Shown: positions 25,823 through 39,745, counted from the first letter of the stretch. The stretch: DNA of 64,000 nucleotides from Paramecium tetraurelia (GCF_000165425.1 NW_001799055.1:499804-563803); one strand, 5' to 3'. Numbers and translations are program-made. Notes: generated by a model not told the origin, from the letters alone.

Positions 25823-26604
25823 TTTTATTCAATCAATATTTCTTATCTTAATAATTTATATGTATAATTCTAATAATAGTTTTGTTATTTTAGCACAGTC
25901 AGTCAGAACTCTATTTCTTAATTGGTCAGTAAGAATAATCGCAGATTAAAAGACTTATAAATTGAAACTACTTTACTTTTACAAATATTATTCAAAATAT
26001 TGCTAACTTAAAAAAAAAATGAAATTTAATATTATAATTTCTTTTTTCCCTCATCTAATTTAACTTATTGTCGTGCTTTTGCATTTTTTTATTAGAATGC
26101 TTTTTTAGATTTTGGTTTAATTTCCCAATCATCCCTTTATTCTTTTATCATACATCTTGTTTTTATTCAGATAGAATACTCTTTGATAAAAGTTAGGTAT
26201 ATGCATTCTAGTTAGTACTTTGTTATTAAATTTTATTATTTGATTATTGAATATTAGGAAATCATGAACTGATTCTTATTCAATTGCAATAAATTTTAGT
26301 TAATAAAGTTATATATTAAAATCTTAAAGATATATATATATGATATGTAATTATAATTCCATTTTTCTTGATTCAGTATCATCACTATATCTTAATGCGT
26401 AAATAAAATACAACAATTATAAGAATTGCCATTAATTAAAATTTGCATATGCATTTTTGATTCTTTAGATTCAATATGATTAAAATGATCATTTTAATTA
26501 TCTTTATTAGTTATTTATAGTAAAAAATAACAAAAGATATCTAACACTCTTTATCAAGTTAGGAAAAATAAAATAAATAAAAGAAATCATCAATTGATGG
26601 ACAT
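25823..26604. other. Gene-free intergenic stretch
   Basis: About 780 bp of AT-rich sequence between two (-) strand genes, with long T and A runs and a TATATATA tract near 26,330. No frame longer than chance and no RNA recognised. Confidence 0.5.
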
Positions 26605-27072
26605 TCATTTTAAATTTAATTTTAGATCGAATCTAACCTTTTTTTTCACCACATCCTTATTTTTGACTGAACCTTGATTTTGGCAATATCTTAAGTCATG
26701 CTTTAGTATTGTTTTTTTTGTATTAGTATCATCACAGTGAATTGATTCATCTGATTCAGAGGAAGAATTATTATTATTTGGAATGCAATCTTATAAGAAT
26801 TGATGAGACTGCTGTATTGATTCAACTCCGTCCACATCTCCATTAACTTCCTTAATTTCCTGATTGTCACCTTCAAATTTGAATGGTTCATGGATATAAG
26901 TAACAGAGGCATCTTCTTTGAAATTTTCATCTTGTTATTGGCATTTCTCTTTGTTTAATATATTCGAAGATGAGCTGCTTTTCTTTTACAAGATATTTGA
27001 TGAAGTAAATTAATTGAGATTGGTTAGCTCTGATGATTTATCATTGTATTGCCTGCAACAATTCGCACCCAT
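26605..27072 (-). CDS. Small protein with N-terminal lipidation signal
   Basis: An intronless 155-aa frame starting MGANCC. Gly at position 2 with Cys at 5 and 6 is the classic arrangement for N-myristoylation plus palmitoylation, so the protein is probably anchored to a membrane. The rest is acidic, Ser- and Asn-rich and disordered, ending with a basic segment (VVKKKVRFDLKLNLK). No domain recognised. Lipidation is inferred from sequence only. Confidence 0.7.
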
Positions 27073-27132
27073 CGGTATTTTAATTTATATATATAATAAA
27101 TCAATAATATAGATTAGCATCTTGTATCAGAT

Positions 27133-27488
27133 TCAACTCAAGATGCATTAATTAGCAAATATTATGCTGTTAATTAAACAACACCTTTATAATTGCGAAA
27201 TTTTAATCAATTCTTTAGAGTGGTTCTGTTAATTGCTTAAAGTTCTCAAAATCTTGGCTTCATTCTAAGCTTATTTCACTCTTATTTGATCTCTGTTCTG
27301 TCAATATGTAAGTGTTAATCTAATTGGACCTTTATTAATGTTATATTTACTTTTCTTTTCGTATCAATCAACCACACATCTAAAATTTTAATAACGCATC
27401 CTTAAATCTTAGAAACTTATTTAACCTTTGATTCTTTTAATACTTACTCTAATAAATATAGAAAACTCAATAAAAATATCAAACACAT
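27133..27488 (-). CDS. Possible small protein
   Basis: A frame from ATG 27488 joins a second, Gln/Asn/Leu-rich segment if a 32-nt intron (within 27,280-27,345) is removed, giving 107 aa. The start is hydrophobic (CLIFLLSFLYLL) and could be a signal or membrane anchor. Alternative introns exist and the composition is weak, so this is tentative. Confidence 0.3.
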
Positions 27489-28188
27489 TTTTATATCTTT
27501 CGTTTTATTGAACAAAACCAAATTGTCTTTACTGAGCGCAATATTACTAATATTGTACAATTTAAGCATAACTTTTCTCAATTTTGATGTAAGACAACTT
27601 AAATAGTGATATTATTCAAATAAATTAGGTTTAAAATGTCAAGAATTTAAAATTTCAATAATTATTAATATATATTGAATAGTTCTAATTAATTGTAAAG
27701 AAAAACTACAGTTCTTGTATTGATTATATTTTGATATCAATAATCACACTCATTAATTAACAGAAGCCTATCAAGAATACGATAAAAAGTGTTTTTAGGA
27801 ATGAAGATTTATCTTAAATAGTATTAATAAATATTATTTAAATTATTATAATGTTAATTATTAAATATATATACTCTTTTTTAGTAATAATAATAATTTT
27901 AAACATTCTTGCTTCGTATAATTTATAGTTATCATATTTATAATTAAACACAAAAAAATAAATACTTATTGCGTATTAAAAGAGATCATAATTCTAATTC
28001 AATTAATCTAATTGATTTAATTATTCGGTTCAGTCTAATACATTATTAAATAATCTTATAAACTTTATTATTAATGACAATATAATTAGAAAATTAATAT
28101 AATATACCACAGTAATTTTTGATAAAATAAGTTTTTTTGTTGCATTTTTAATAGTTTTTAAGCGCTAATTTATCTAATAATCCATTCT
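27489..28188. other. Gene-free intergenic stretch
   Basis: About 700 bp, extremely AT-rich. No convincing reading frame in any of six frames under the ciliate code. Confidence 0.45.
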
Positions 28189-28571
28189 ATGACTAAAAAT
28201 TTACAATTATATCTGCATTTTGAGGGTAATTATTATTCAATTGCCAATTATTCTTATGGTATCGAATTTAGTAACCATTTTGCATAATTCGCAATTGGAA
28301 TGACTTATTCTCTTGGTATTATGAAGAAACAGAAGAAAATGCAATGAGAACATTGAATTTGCATAATTTGTAGTGGATTGATAAAATTTATATGGATGGA
28401 TGTAGAATAAAGGGTAAAGAATTGATTTCAGACTTCAGAAGATGTTTTAGTAATTTTTTTTAAGTGATATAAGAGGAATACTCGATTTAATCTAATATAA
28501 ACTTTATTAAAATACGCTTTATTAAGGAAATAAACCGAAAACTCATTTTTTAAAGCCAAAACATAAAATGA
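28189..28571 (+). CDS. Unrecognised ORF, one frame break
   Basis: A frame from ATG 28189 continues in another frame after about 40 residues; one extra A near 28270 would join them into 127 aa. The second part (ETEENAMRTLNLHNLQWIDK) has a coding-like composition. No domain recognised. The next (+) frame starts 39 bp downstream. Confidence 0.4.
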
Positions 28572-28610
28572 TTCAATATTATATTTATAGCAATGTAAAA
28601 TCCAAATTTC

Positions 28611-29278
28611 ATGCCCATTCTCATTTACACCTAACCTACCGGATATCCCCAATATTATCCCATGTACTATATGCCAATAATGCCAAACTATATGATACCT
28701 CAATGTCAAACCTCTTAAGAACCTGAAATGAATCATATAATCTCAAAAACCAGCGACCAAAGTTCATTTTCTAACTAAAACTTTGATCCAAACAACCAAA
28801 TAAACTTTTAATCAATAAAACAAAATAATAATGAAATTGCAGTTGAAAATATTGAAGAAATTTAAACTAATACAGAATCAAATAAACCGAAATAAAAATC
28901 TGGAAAAAAGAAGATTAACCTCTTACAAAAATCTACTAATATATAGAAAAACTATGCAAAAGCAATCGTCTCTTATGCTTGCGGACAGAGAGTTCACATC
29001 ATAAACACCTTAGGAAAAAAGAAAGGAATTGAATTCCTAAAAATAATTAATCAACTCAAAAACAAGTTAAAAAATATAAACCACATAAAGAACTATACAT
29101 AGAAAGAATCCTTTTTGAGCATGTTCAGGATATTAGGGTATACTTTTTAAATTAATATTTTAGAAATAAATTCTTGAAGAATGAAGCCGTTAGTTACATC
29201 TATCACTCCAACATCCAACAGAAGAGTTGTCATCTTAAACACCTAAAAATGATTGAGCAAAACTTATTGAAGTGCTGA
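28611..29278 (+). CDS. Unrecognised protein, ciliate-type paralogue family
   Basis: About 213 aa with one 26-nt intron near the end (about 29,141-29,166). The N-terminus is rich in Tyr, Met and Pro, the middle is Asn/Gln-rich, and the C-terminal 110 residues form a conserved-looking helical block (NYAKAIVSYACGQ, then SFLSMFRILGNKFLKNEA, then HLKHLKMIEQ). The last block resembles a repeated Paramecium-specific family of unknown role. That memory is not verified. Confidence 0.6.
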
Positions 29279-29389
29279 TCGAGTTATATGATATATATTT
29301 ATTGTTTTTATTTGATAGTAATTAATATCAAATATAATAATCTCATTAAATTATTTATATTACAATATGATTGCATAAAAAAAGCAAGT

Positions 29390-29640
29390 GAATTATACTT
29401 CACATTCAAAATCATAGTTATTGGACACTTCTAAATAGATGGGAGATCATATTAATAGGCAGTAGGAATAAATTATGACCTCTTGAATTCAAATCAAAAA
29501 TAGTATTTTGCAAAAGGAATTTTGAATTTTCCTTTGGCCAAGCATTTTATTTGTTTAATCAGATTATATTCTAAATTTTAGCAAACATTAAGTGAAAAAT
29601 AATAAAATAAAATTAAATATGTTACTTGATTATTGAATAA
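29390..29640 (+). pseudogene. Possible relic of a small-GTPase gene
   Basis: A short frame reads ELYFTFKIIVIG, resembling the first strand of Rab-type GTPases (FKIVIIG), followed by a degenerate P-loop region and VGINYD where family members have the switch I strand. The GKS/T residues are missing and no exon structure is clear. If correct, it is a decayed duplicate, common in Paramecium after whole-genome duplication. Weak evidence. Confidence 0.28.
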
Positions 29641-30628
29641 TTTCTCAAAAAGTAATTAATTGGAAAAGCTATTGATCATTTAAATGGAAAATAATATAAT
29701 GTAATGAAAGATGGCGGATCTTTAGATGTTCAGTCACAGCATTAACTTATTCCAAAAAAAAATAAATGAGTGCTATCATTTTACAATATTTAAAAATACT
29801 TAGAATATACATAATTATAAAATTAAAGTAATCAATTTTATTCTTTAAAACTTGCTCTTTAAGTATTTTCTTGAATAATACCTATTCCCATGTGCATAAA
29901 TGATTTGTAACATATAAATATATATAAACCTGAATGGATTTCCTTTAAAAAAATAAATGTAAAATTTCAGAGAAGTTCTAATTGAACCATTTGGTTAAAA
30001 TTAACAAATTTTATTTAAGGGTTCTTAGCCATTCACGAATATTTGTTTTTTTTTATAATCATTATCAGCCAAAATTATATAAAATAACTCAGATTAAGTT
30101 CTAAACTCATAGGTTATTCTTAAGGTTGTTAGAAGGTAACTGTCCTTTTGAATACAAGGCTTTTAAGGCACTAAGCAGAAGAAGGATGATATATATATTC
30201 TTAAAAAAGTATTTTCTATATTGTACTTATAGAAATAAATTCGATTGTAATAAGTCCACATAATTAATTTTACAAGTTAAATCAGAATTAAAATAGAAAT
30301 TGTTCAGAGATAGTTCATTTTGCTAAAGGGAGCTAACTTATTGATGGGAGAGACACTTTTATTAAGAAATAAAGAAAGAACTTAAAAAAATAAGTGTAAA
30401 TAAATTTGAAATATAAAACATAAGTTATTATTAATAATTATATAATAAAAAAAAAGATTGATTTTCATTAACGAATCTTTTGTATTGGTTAGATAAATTA
30501 TATAAAGTATCTAAATTAAATGCGTATTATTATAAATGATTTAGTTAAATCAACTGTTAAAATAAAAAATGTATATAAGTCTCAGTTATAAAACAAGATA
30601 TTTTGCTTGAATAAATAATATTTCAAAA
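29641..30628. other. Gene-poor stretch
   Basis: About 990 bp of AT-rich DNA upstream of a Cys-rich gene. Scattered coding-like words occur (for example near 30,130 and 30,310) but no frame can be followed. Possibly decayed sequence. Confidence 0.4.
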
Positions 30629-32468
30629 ATGCAATTGATATTCCTATTCTTCTTGATTGAAGTTTCTTTTAGTTGGCACCCCATTTTATCATCAAGAATA
30701 ATAGAATCAATTGAAAATGAAAATATTATAATCGAAGAGGATTATTAAATTATTGCTGAGGGGAGCTTTTCTATCTCTTATAAAGGTTTGTAAAGTTATA
30801 GAGAATTATACTTAATGTTTGATGCTAAAACTAATAAGACTGAAAGTGAAATATTGATATTAGTTAATGGAGTTAGAAGAAATATAATTCAGGTACAAGG
30901 AGAGTTCAAAGAATTTCATATGAGATTTTAACATTAAGCTTCGGATGTAGTGATCTAGATGAGAATAGATGATTAAACCAAAGTAGAAATACGAAACTTT
31001 AATATGTTTGTTTAAGAATGCCCGAAGGATTGTAAATATTGCCTATCAGGTTCATGTGATCTTTCGTTATATCAGGATTGTGACTAATTAAGATATAAGA
31101 ACACTTGTGTTGAAGAATGCCCAGATGGGACTGTGGCTGAGTTCAACTAATGTGTATAAGTAGGTATTATATTATCTTTATATTTAGGTTTGAAAGAGAT
31201 TGAATAAGTGAAATCCTTTTTGCAAGAGGAACTTTCAACAATCTAGAAATTTGGAGAATAGAAATTGCTCAAATTCAATTTCGAAAATGGTTTTAATGGA
31301 TAATTGGAAATAGTGTTTAATTGTTATAGTAAGCAAAAGCAAAATGCTGATTAATTAATAAAGGTCGGTTTTAGGAAGGGTTAAACACAAGTTATGTACC
31401 CTTTTTTAAATTCTTATACTAATTTACAGTTTCACAAAGAGTGCAAACCTCAATATGAACTAGAGTGTGTGTAGGTGAAAGGCTTATTTGATGTAGAATT
31501 TCTAAAATAAGATTAAATTCTTATTGATAGTTATTCAAAGAAACTGGAGTAAATTGGCTATTGGGAAGTAGAAAGCTTTAAGGTTTACAATGAAAGCAAG
31601 AAGTTGTATGAGTGTGACATTGAGAATTGCTCTTAATGTTCTTACAACAATGTGTGTTAACAATGTCAAGATCATTTCCATTTATATTAAGGCTAATGCA
31701 TTAAGAAGTGTCCCTTCTATACAATACAAGAGAAAAATAGATGCATCAATCTTCATGAGAGCCAACCAGGTAATAAAATTTATTATACTTTAGATCTTAA
31801 ATTTTTGGTTAAGTTAGAATCGCCCTTCTAAGATCTCTCTCAAATTTTTGGTTAAATTACCTTTGATTTGAAAGAGCAAATTAGTTTTAGATATGAGAAT
31901 CAAACTACTTTTATTGGAGGAGGATTATTGGACAGATGGCGACGCACTACATTTTCAAAATAACTAAATTTGGGAAGACATTATGCAATTAGAATCATGT
32001 TTAATATATCCTTAGAAAATTCAACTTAAGATTAGGATAGTTTTATTTATTCAATCGATGGAAAAACCTTCAAGGTTTTGAATAATCAAACATATGTTGA
32101 TCAAACACTCAACCATAATAAAAACATTCTAAATCTAAATTTAGGATGTAAAATCTCGAGTAATGGTAGATGTGTAGTTTCTAATTACTATTTTATGACT
32201 ATGAAAGTATTAATATTCTTATATATTTCTTTAGTGTTCTCCACTTTGTTAAAGTTGTACAGGTCCATCGTAATCTGATTGCAAAATTTTTGAGGCCAAT
32301 ATTGATAAATTTGATTACAAGAATTTTAAGTGTTAGGATGGTTATTACTTAAGTGAATACGGTTGCAAACTCTGTTCATAAGGATGTCAACTATGCGAGT
32401 CTTAAAATAGATGTCTCAAATGCCAAGACACAAAAGAGGCAGAGTTTATTTGTAAGCCCTACCTTTGA
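30629..32468 (+). CDS. Secreted Cys-rich furin-like repeat protein (short paralogue)
   Basis: 587 aa after removing introns 31164-31187 (24 nt), 31770-31793 (24 nt) and 32207-32234 (28 nt). It has a signal peptide (MQLIFLFFLIEVSFS), then alternating lectin-like beta segments and Cys-rich modules with CPKDCKYCLSGSC, CSYNNVCQQC and CSPLCQSC patterns, typical of furin-like/growth-factor-receptor Cys-rich repeats. It ends at a TGA within such a module and lacks the membrane segments seen in the long paralogue at 34.5-39.7 kb. It could be a secreted form or a truncated duplicate. Function unknown; surface or matrix localisation is likely. Confidence 0.8.
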
Positions 32469-33623
32469 AAAGGCCTTCTTGATTTAATTATTGTTTATTT
32501 GAGTTATATGAAATTAATATTTAGAATTCAAAAATTTAATGGTTATTTAATGTTAATTAACAATAACTTAAGATATGACTACTGATCTTGGGTTGGGTGT
32601 GTTCATTTAATTAATTTGATAGCCATTTTAAAGAAATTACAAGTAGCATTCTACTAATAAATTTCAAAAATTAAGGATTCTGCTTTACCTCTCTCTTTTC
32701 ATTATCTTAAATTGATTGATTGATTGAATTTCCCATATACAAACTAGTCTTAATTATAAAATTTTGAAGCCATTCTACAAGAATCAATTATCTACGTATC
32801 ATATTTTATACTTCATCATCAACTCAAGATACTTAATTAAATATAATACAGAAATCCTTTAGTCAGCTTTCAAGAATCGATTAATCTTATTATTCTTAAC
32901 CTATTATAAAAGAAAACTGCAGAATTCTGGGATTGCAAATGCATTTTATTTGAAATCTATTTTTTAGTAAATGGCTAGATAGTTTTGAAAAAAAGTAATA
33001 ATCTTCAAAATAACTATAATAATACAATCCAAATCATAATCATAATCAGAATAAATGGTGTGTTTAAACATAAATTGTGAAATTTTGTTTATAATTTTTA
33101 ATTTATGTATATTTAATAAAATTAACCTATTTTAACTATGTAAATGACTCAAATTCTAATTCTAACACGGTTTAAACAACTATACATTTATTGTCAATTT
33201 TATTAGATTTATCAACAAAAGATTTCAAACAAATCGTTGAGAATATAATTTGATAAATCCAAAAACTCTATTGATAGTGATTATATTAAATCAGATTCCC
33301 TTTTTTAATGTGAAAATTATTTTAATCATATAGAAGCTATAAACAGATTTAATAAAAATAATAATTGTTTCTTTAAGATTAATATTAAATTATACAAACT
33401 TGCATACCATCTTGTTAATATTCATAGACCTAATCTAACATAATGAAGACTTGCAGCCAAACAAGAATTCATGGGCAGTTTGATTACAAACTCAAGTAAG
33501 GCAAATTGTAATAATTGAAATTGAGGATTGGACGGTTCTGCAAAATTGGTGAAATAGCTAATTTTTTAAAACATATATGTTTTGGTCAATGGTTAATGAA
33601 TCAATAGATATTAACTTGATCTA
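32469..33623. other. Gene-poor stretch after the short Cys-rich gene
   Basis: About 1,150 bp, AT-rich, with a short TTGA tandem (32,713-32,726). No continuation of the Cys-rich protein is visible, so the lost C-terminal membrane part has not merely been displaced by an unrecognised intron. No other gene seen. Confidence 0.45.
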
Positions 33624-34058
33624 ATGGATCAAAATAAACTCATGAACAATAATGATTATGTTAATCCAATTATAAAAAATTATAATAAATCTGAAGAAAT
33701 TATAATAAGATTTTTTCTGTAAATATTTGAGTATGTAGAATAAAAGGTTGGCACTGTTTAGAATCATATAAATCTCTTATATTAACAATAATTACTATTT
33801 TACGATCCTTGCTTTTCTTGTTTGGGTAATCGAATATTCCTGATAATTCATGATTGGACAACATGTGAGGGTGAGGATTATGGCTTAAACTTAGATCTTA
33901 CTTACTAAAAGGGATCATATTTGATTCTAAATTAGTATATACATTAATTTGTTATCACTATTAAGTTAAAATTGAAAATTAAAAGGTATTCAAACAGAAT
34001 TTAGAATATTTATATTTTTTTAGCAAAATCTAGTAAATAAATTTCTTTTATATAATGA
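33624..34058 (+). CDS. Unrecognised ORF
   Basis: An uninterrupted 144-codon frame under the ciliate code. The first 100 residues have a protein-like composition (EEIIIRFFLQIFEYVEQK, then DPCFSCLGNR and HDWTTCEGEDYGLN) that is unusual for random AT-rich DNA. The last 40 are less convincing and an intron may lie there. It sits between the two Cys-rich paralogues. No family recognised. Confidence 0.42.
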
Positions 34059-34510
34059 TTATCATGATTTCTAAAACTACTTGTTTGGGATTAGAGGAGA
34101 TTGACCAAAATTTATACTTAATAAAATTAGTGATTGAGATTTCCTTTGATAAATTCTGATTAAGAAATTTAAATTTTTGGAGTATGATATTTTATTTGAA
34201 AGGCTTTTCCCCTGGTATAGTTGGATTTGAATGAGGAGTTTGAAGTTACTTGATAAATTAATGGAGATTGAAAATTTCCTGTTGTAGATCTGAAATTTTA
34301 AGGCAAAGTAAGTGAATAAATATAAAAAATTTAAATATAATTTTAGTAAAGAATTTTGGGGGGGAGAGATTTGGCTCTAACTCTAGAGTGCTAATTATTG
34401 AAATGAATCGATTCTGATATAAAATTATTATATTCATATCAGAATTTATCAAACATTTTATGTATATCTCTGGATTTATGTAATATGGAAATATTTATAT
34501 AAATAACATA
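34059..34510. other. Intergenic stretch
   Basis: About 450 bp AT-rich sequence with a short G-run (GGGGGG, near 34,360). Nothing else recognised. Confidence 0.4.
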
Positions 34511-37500
34511 ATGAAATGGATGTAATTGCTTGTCTTGAGAATGCTTATGTAGATTGTGTAATGTGGTAAAGATATTGAGTATCCATTAAGGTTGGGAATT
34601 ATTTAAATCAGAACTAATGGATAGTTCGACTTTTGCCCTTTGGAAAAACTCAAACAATTCACCAGGTTCAAATTTACTTTAAGTTTGCGACCTACAGCCC
34701 ACTCTGAACTCTAAGCTTCTGCAAGGGGATACACTTTTGAGCAGGAATATTGTCATGCCAACTACGCGAGCATTCAGCAAAATTAGGATAAGTTTCGATA
34801 TCTACTACTTAAATATCTGGAACGTAGCAGAATCTATCACAGTCTATGCCAACAGTCTCTTGGTTTATTATGGGAAGCCAATTCACTCAGTATATGAAGA
34901 TTACCCACTAAGATTCTGTGTTTCAAGGCCTTTTGGAAAATCTTACGCTGAATAATTGTGGCGTATAGATTAGGAAATATCATTTAACGATCCAAATTTA
35001 AATATTGAAATAGTGCATGATAACGCTTCAACAGGAACGACCAGTGAATATGGAATAAACAATTTCATTTTGCAAGTCTACTTTTGCCCAGACAGATGTG
35101 GGGAATGCGATTAAGAAGAATGTTTAGTTTGTTAAAATGGATTTAGTTTGGTGAGAGGTGAGTGCAAATGCAATCCCTTCCTATAATATTCTTACTTTAA
35201 CCCTGATTTGACATGTGTTGATGAATGTCCAGCCAATTATGCATCTGATGATAATCGAATATGTTAACCGTCTGTTGTTAGTGCGATTTACTCTGATCTT
35301 GAAGAAGATACATTTAGTTCTTATAAATTTAAATTTGTCGCCGATAAGTATTACAGTGTAAATTAGCTGATGATTAATACCATCGGAACTAAATCCGTTG
35401 CAGGTATGTTTTCCAACACAGACTCAATAATATTTGATGACGTCAATTTGTAACCCAATTTTAAATACATCATCAAATTTAAACTTTACATTACTGGTAA
35501 ATTGTCAAAGTTGTTTCCTGAAACCATTTAAATTCTTTTTAACCAATATGTTGTAGCTTATCTGGTAGATTTCAACTAAATATAATTAACATCCTCAATC
35601 AAAACATCATCAACTGTAAGTTTAGGATAACACTGTAGTATTCCCAACTATTCTAAATGTTCATCATACGAAATAGTCATGCAAGTGGAATTAACCGAAT
35701 TAGTAACAGAAATAATGTTCAAAACCAAATTTTAATTAAATACTCCTCAAAGAACTTGGGGAATTAGAGATTTGTAAATTTCTTAATATCAATTAACATC
35801 AATTTACATTTAATGTTCAAACAATTGTTAGACTTGTAATCAATCATAACCAAATGTGTGTTTGTCTTGTTCTGGAAGCTTAAAGTTATTTAATGGTAAT
35901 TGTGTGACTCAATGTCCAAATTACACCACTACTAACGTAAACTCTTGTGATGATCCATAACTTACTTAGGTTAACGAGATGTATCTAGTAAGCATGTATC
36001 ATGATATGAACTATTATGTTCAAGATAACTTTTAAGATTTTCCGTAGATTTCTACATCCTATTTTATGAATCGCTAGATATTAGGTGGATTTAATAAGTG
36101 GAAAAATGAATAAATAAATTTAATACTGACTAAAGACAAATCAATGTATAAGGTAAAGATCTCTTTAATGTTGTTGTTTATTGATTCAACTAATAACTAA
36201 ATTTAATTCCGTACTAGCATCAACAATGAATAACCATAATATAGTTTGTTTGGAAGCAGCATTTCAGTGGGAAATCAAATTGGTTAATCTTATGTTGAAA
36301 CTATTTAGAGTGTTTCTTATGTGAAATCATTTGAATCTACTAATTAATTCAAAATTTAATTATAGTGTATCTAAGGAATAGATATTGAAGCATATTGTGG
36401 TATCTATGATTTTAGAATTATTGTATCTACTTGCTAGGATAATTGCTTAAAATGTGATGAAAATGGAAATTGTATTACTGAAATGGATACTATTAGTACA
36501 GACATCAATGGATGCAAGGAAGGATATTATAAAAATGGAGATGGATGCTTCAAATGTCTGTATGGATGCTCAAAATGCAGTGAGGAAAATGTTTGTTAAA
36601 CATGCTAACCTGGCTATGAATGGAGATTCAATACTTGTTTTTGTAGCTCAGTTAAAGAAAAGCTCGCTTATTGTGAATAGACTAATTGCTTTCATAATTG
36701 TTAAACTTGTTCGGACAAAAAAGAAAGTTATGGAGTTTGGAATTAATTACATCCCAAGAATTGTTTGTCTTGTGATGAATCGAAAAACTTATGGCTTAAT
36801 GTGAATCAATGTAGTTGCTTAGATGGATATTATATGGAGAATTTCAGCTGTTATATGTGCTTACCAACCTGCTTAAAATGCTCTTAATAAGCTAGAATGT
36901 GCACTGCTTGTCATCCTGGATAGAATAGAGTTTTAGAAAAGGAGTAGTGTCGTTGTTCAAATGGATATTTTCAAGAAGACAACGACTTAATTTGTAGTAA
37001 ATGCGATGAATTATGTTAAAATTGTAATTTCACAAAGGATTAATGTAGCTCATGTTACTCTAGTCAGAATAGAAGATTGAACATTGATACATGTATTTGT
37101 ATGGATGGGTATTATGAAAGTGGAGACTTAATTTGTAAAAGTATGAATTCATTATTTAACATTAGAATGTCCTCCAAAATGTAAAACATGTTTAAATGAG
37201 ACTACTTGTATAACTTGTAATGAGGATTAATTCAGAATACTAAGTATAGATAATGTTTCTTGCACTTGTTAATCTGGATACTTTGATTAAAGTTCCTAAA
37301 ATACATGTGGAAGTAATAATCATATTTGATTATTTAGAATGTCACTCGAGTTGTTTAGAGTGTAAGTAGAGTAACAATTTTGAATCATGCACAAGATGTC
37401 CAAATACAAGAGAACCTAAATATCATAGTGGTGGTAGTGTAACCTTATTTGAATGTAAGTGCAGAAGAGGATATTATGAAACCAATTAGTAAGAATGTTC

Positions 37501-39745
37501 TAGTTGTGCTGATTATTTGAATCCGCCTACAAATCATTATTGCTATTCGCAATGTGGTGATAGTATTGTATAATGGAATGAGGATTGCGATGATGGTAAT
37601 AACATCGATAGAGATTCTTGTTTTAAATGTTTGCATGGTAATTCATTTTGCTTTGATTACACTTGCACTGGTTGTTCAGCAGGATAATGCACTGGATGCA
37701 TAGATGGATTTTATTTAACTCAAGAGTTCATATGTTTGCCTTGCAATTCAAGCTGTAAGACTTGTATTGACAGAGCAGACAATTGCACTGATTGTATTAT
37801 CTACAATGAAGATCAATCTGGATGTGTAATTTGTGATCAGAGTTTAGGATACCATATAGAAGATTCTTAATGTGTTCCCATTTGTGGAGATGCTATTAAG
37901 GTTGAATAAGAAGAATGTGATGATGGTAATTTAATTATTGGGGATGGATGTGATTAAATGTGTAAGGTTGAATCTGGGTTTAAATGTGGATCCCTTTGTC
38001 AATTAATTGTCTATCCGAGTATTATATTTGAAGTCAATAAATCAGATAAATCATTTGATGAAGAAAGAGTTATCAGAATCAAAACCGATTCTCTTGTTTC
38101 TATCACCGGCAGCATTAATTCTATATTTTCATTCAAAGTAAATAATTGTGATAACTATTCTATTTCATATGTTGATTTGACTCAATATTCAGATAAATTC
38201 ACTTACTTATTCCTGGAATTGACCTTGATTTTTAAGTCATCTGTACCTGATCCTGAACTAGTTTGTTAGATCATTCATTAGACAGCTGTATTTAATTAGG
38301 AGGGTAACACATTTGGGGAAAAGAATTACATGATAAAATTAGAGGAATACCAAAAACCTTAACTTTCTACTGAATAGGCTACAGATGGATTGATGAAAAT
38401 GAGTAAATATATACTCTACCTACTCTTCGGATTTGCAATATTGGCATTTCTCTTTGGTGGATTGAATATCTTCTGGAATCTGTTGGATGCATTACAATTA
38501 GTTTCCTATCTCCAATTCTTTAATGTTTAGTATCCTTACAATTTAAACAACTATTTAACTATCTTTGGATTTGCTCAATTTGACTTCATTAAAGATTACT
38601 TAGATTTGGAAGCATTCATCAGCCAATTTGTGAACACTCCAGATGCAGACTTCAAATTCAGAGAAGAGGGCTATTCAACAGTCTTCTATGTCAACATCAT
38701 TACAGTCCTTACAGTATTTTTCATCACTCTCCTCACTTACATGGCATGCACACTATTGCTATCTACACTGACAAAGTTTTCACACTCCTTTGTTTATGTG
38801 CCACTTCACTCCCAAGAACAAAGCATTTGCACCTTATTCATTTACAGAGCAACAAGAAATCTCTAAATTTAACTTATGCGTTTCAACAAGGCATTTACAT
38901 CTGGAGTTATTAGAACCTTCATGGCAGTGGCATTTGATTATAATCTCGCCTTGTTTTTATAATTAAAGGATTTCGATCTCAGTGATCCAATCCTTTTCAC
39001 CAGTTTTCTTTTTTGTTTATCTGCTTTTGTTATTGAAATTGCATTTATCCATATGGCTGTTAAATATATGTCCAAACCAGCATTTGTATTTAAATAAAAA
39101 ACTAGTATTGATAACTTTGGAGCTATTTATGAAGGCATTAAATTGGACAAAAATCCATTCACTTATTATTTCAACATCATACTCTTAGTCAAGAAAATGC
39201 TCTTTATGATGTGTTTGGTTATGTTTTATTCCTCTCCCTGTCTACAAGTGGGATTGGTATCTCTCCTGAACATTGTAATGGCTCTATATCTCATCAAAAT
39301 TCAACCACTTGAGGACAAAGATGAATTATTCAAATAAGTAGGCTCTGAAATCTTCATCTGGCTAGCTGAGATGCTTATCTTAGGCTTTGCCATTAATGAA
39401 TAATCGAACTCCTTAAATGAGGACTCACAACTTGTGATTGGTTGGTGCGTAATTGCATTGACTTCCTCTCTTATCATATTCCAATTATTCATAGATGTCA
39501 AATAGCATATCAAATTTCTAATTACAGAGTATTCCATCATTAAAAAATTGCTCTATAAGCTTTAGTAGATGATTTTCAAGAGGGAACCCTAATAAGAGTA
39601 AAATATTTTCCTCAAAGGAAGAAGAAGAATGGGAATTGAAAATATGACATCCTAAACCAATATTATGACTAATAAATTGAAAACCCTAAGTAATTACAAA
39701 TAAGGAAGAATGGTAACGTTTACCGTCAGCTCAAGTAGTAGCTGA
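34511..39745 (+). CDS. Large Cys-rich furin-like repeat membrane protein
   Basis: About 1,727 aa. A short signal peptide is followed by beta-rich lectin-like segments alternating with many Cys-rich modules. Two modules match the DUF4215-type pattern (CGDSIV...DCDDGN...CFKC near 37,550 and CGDAIK...ECDDGN...DGC near 37,890). After a beta-rich extracellular stretch come seven or so hydrophobic segments (38,405-39,510) and a basic cytoplasmic tail ending in a Ser run. Introns 37141-37165 and 37313-37337 (25 nt each). One extra T near 34,795 breaks the frame; without it the length is exact. The architecture recurs in ciliates and suggests a surface receptor or adhesion protein; no ligand is known. 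Confidence 0.88.
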
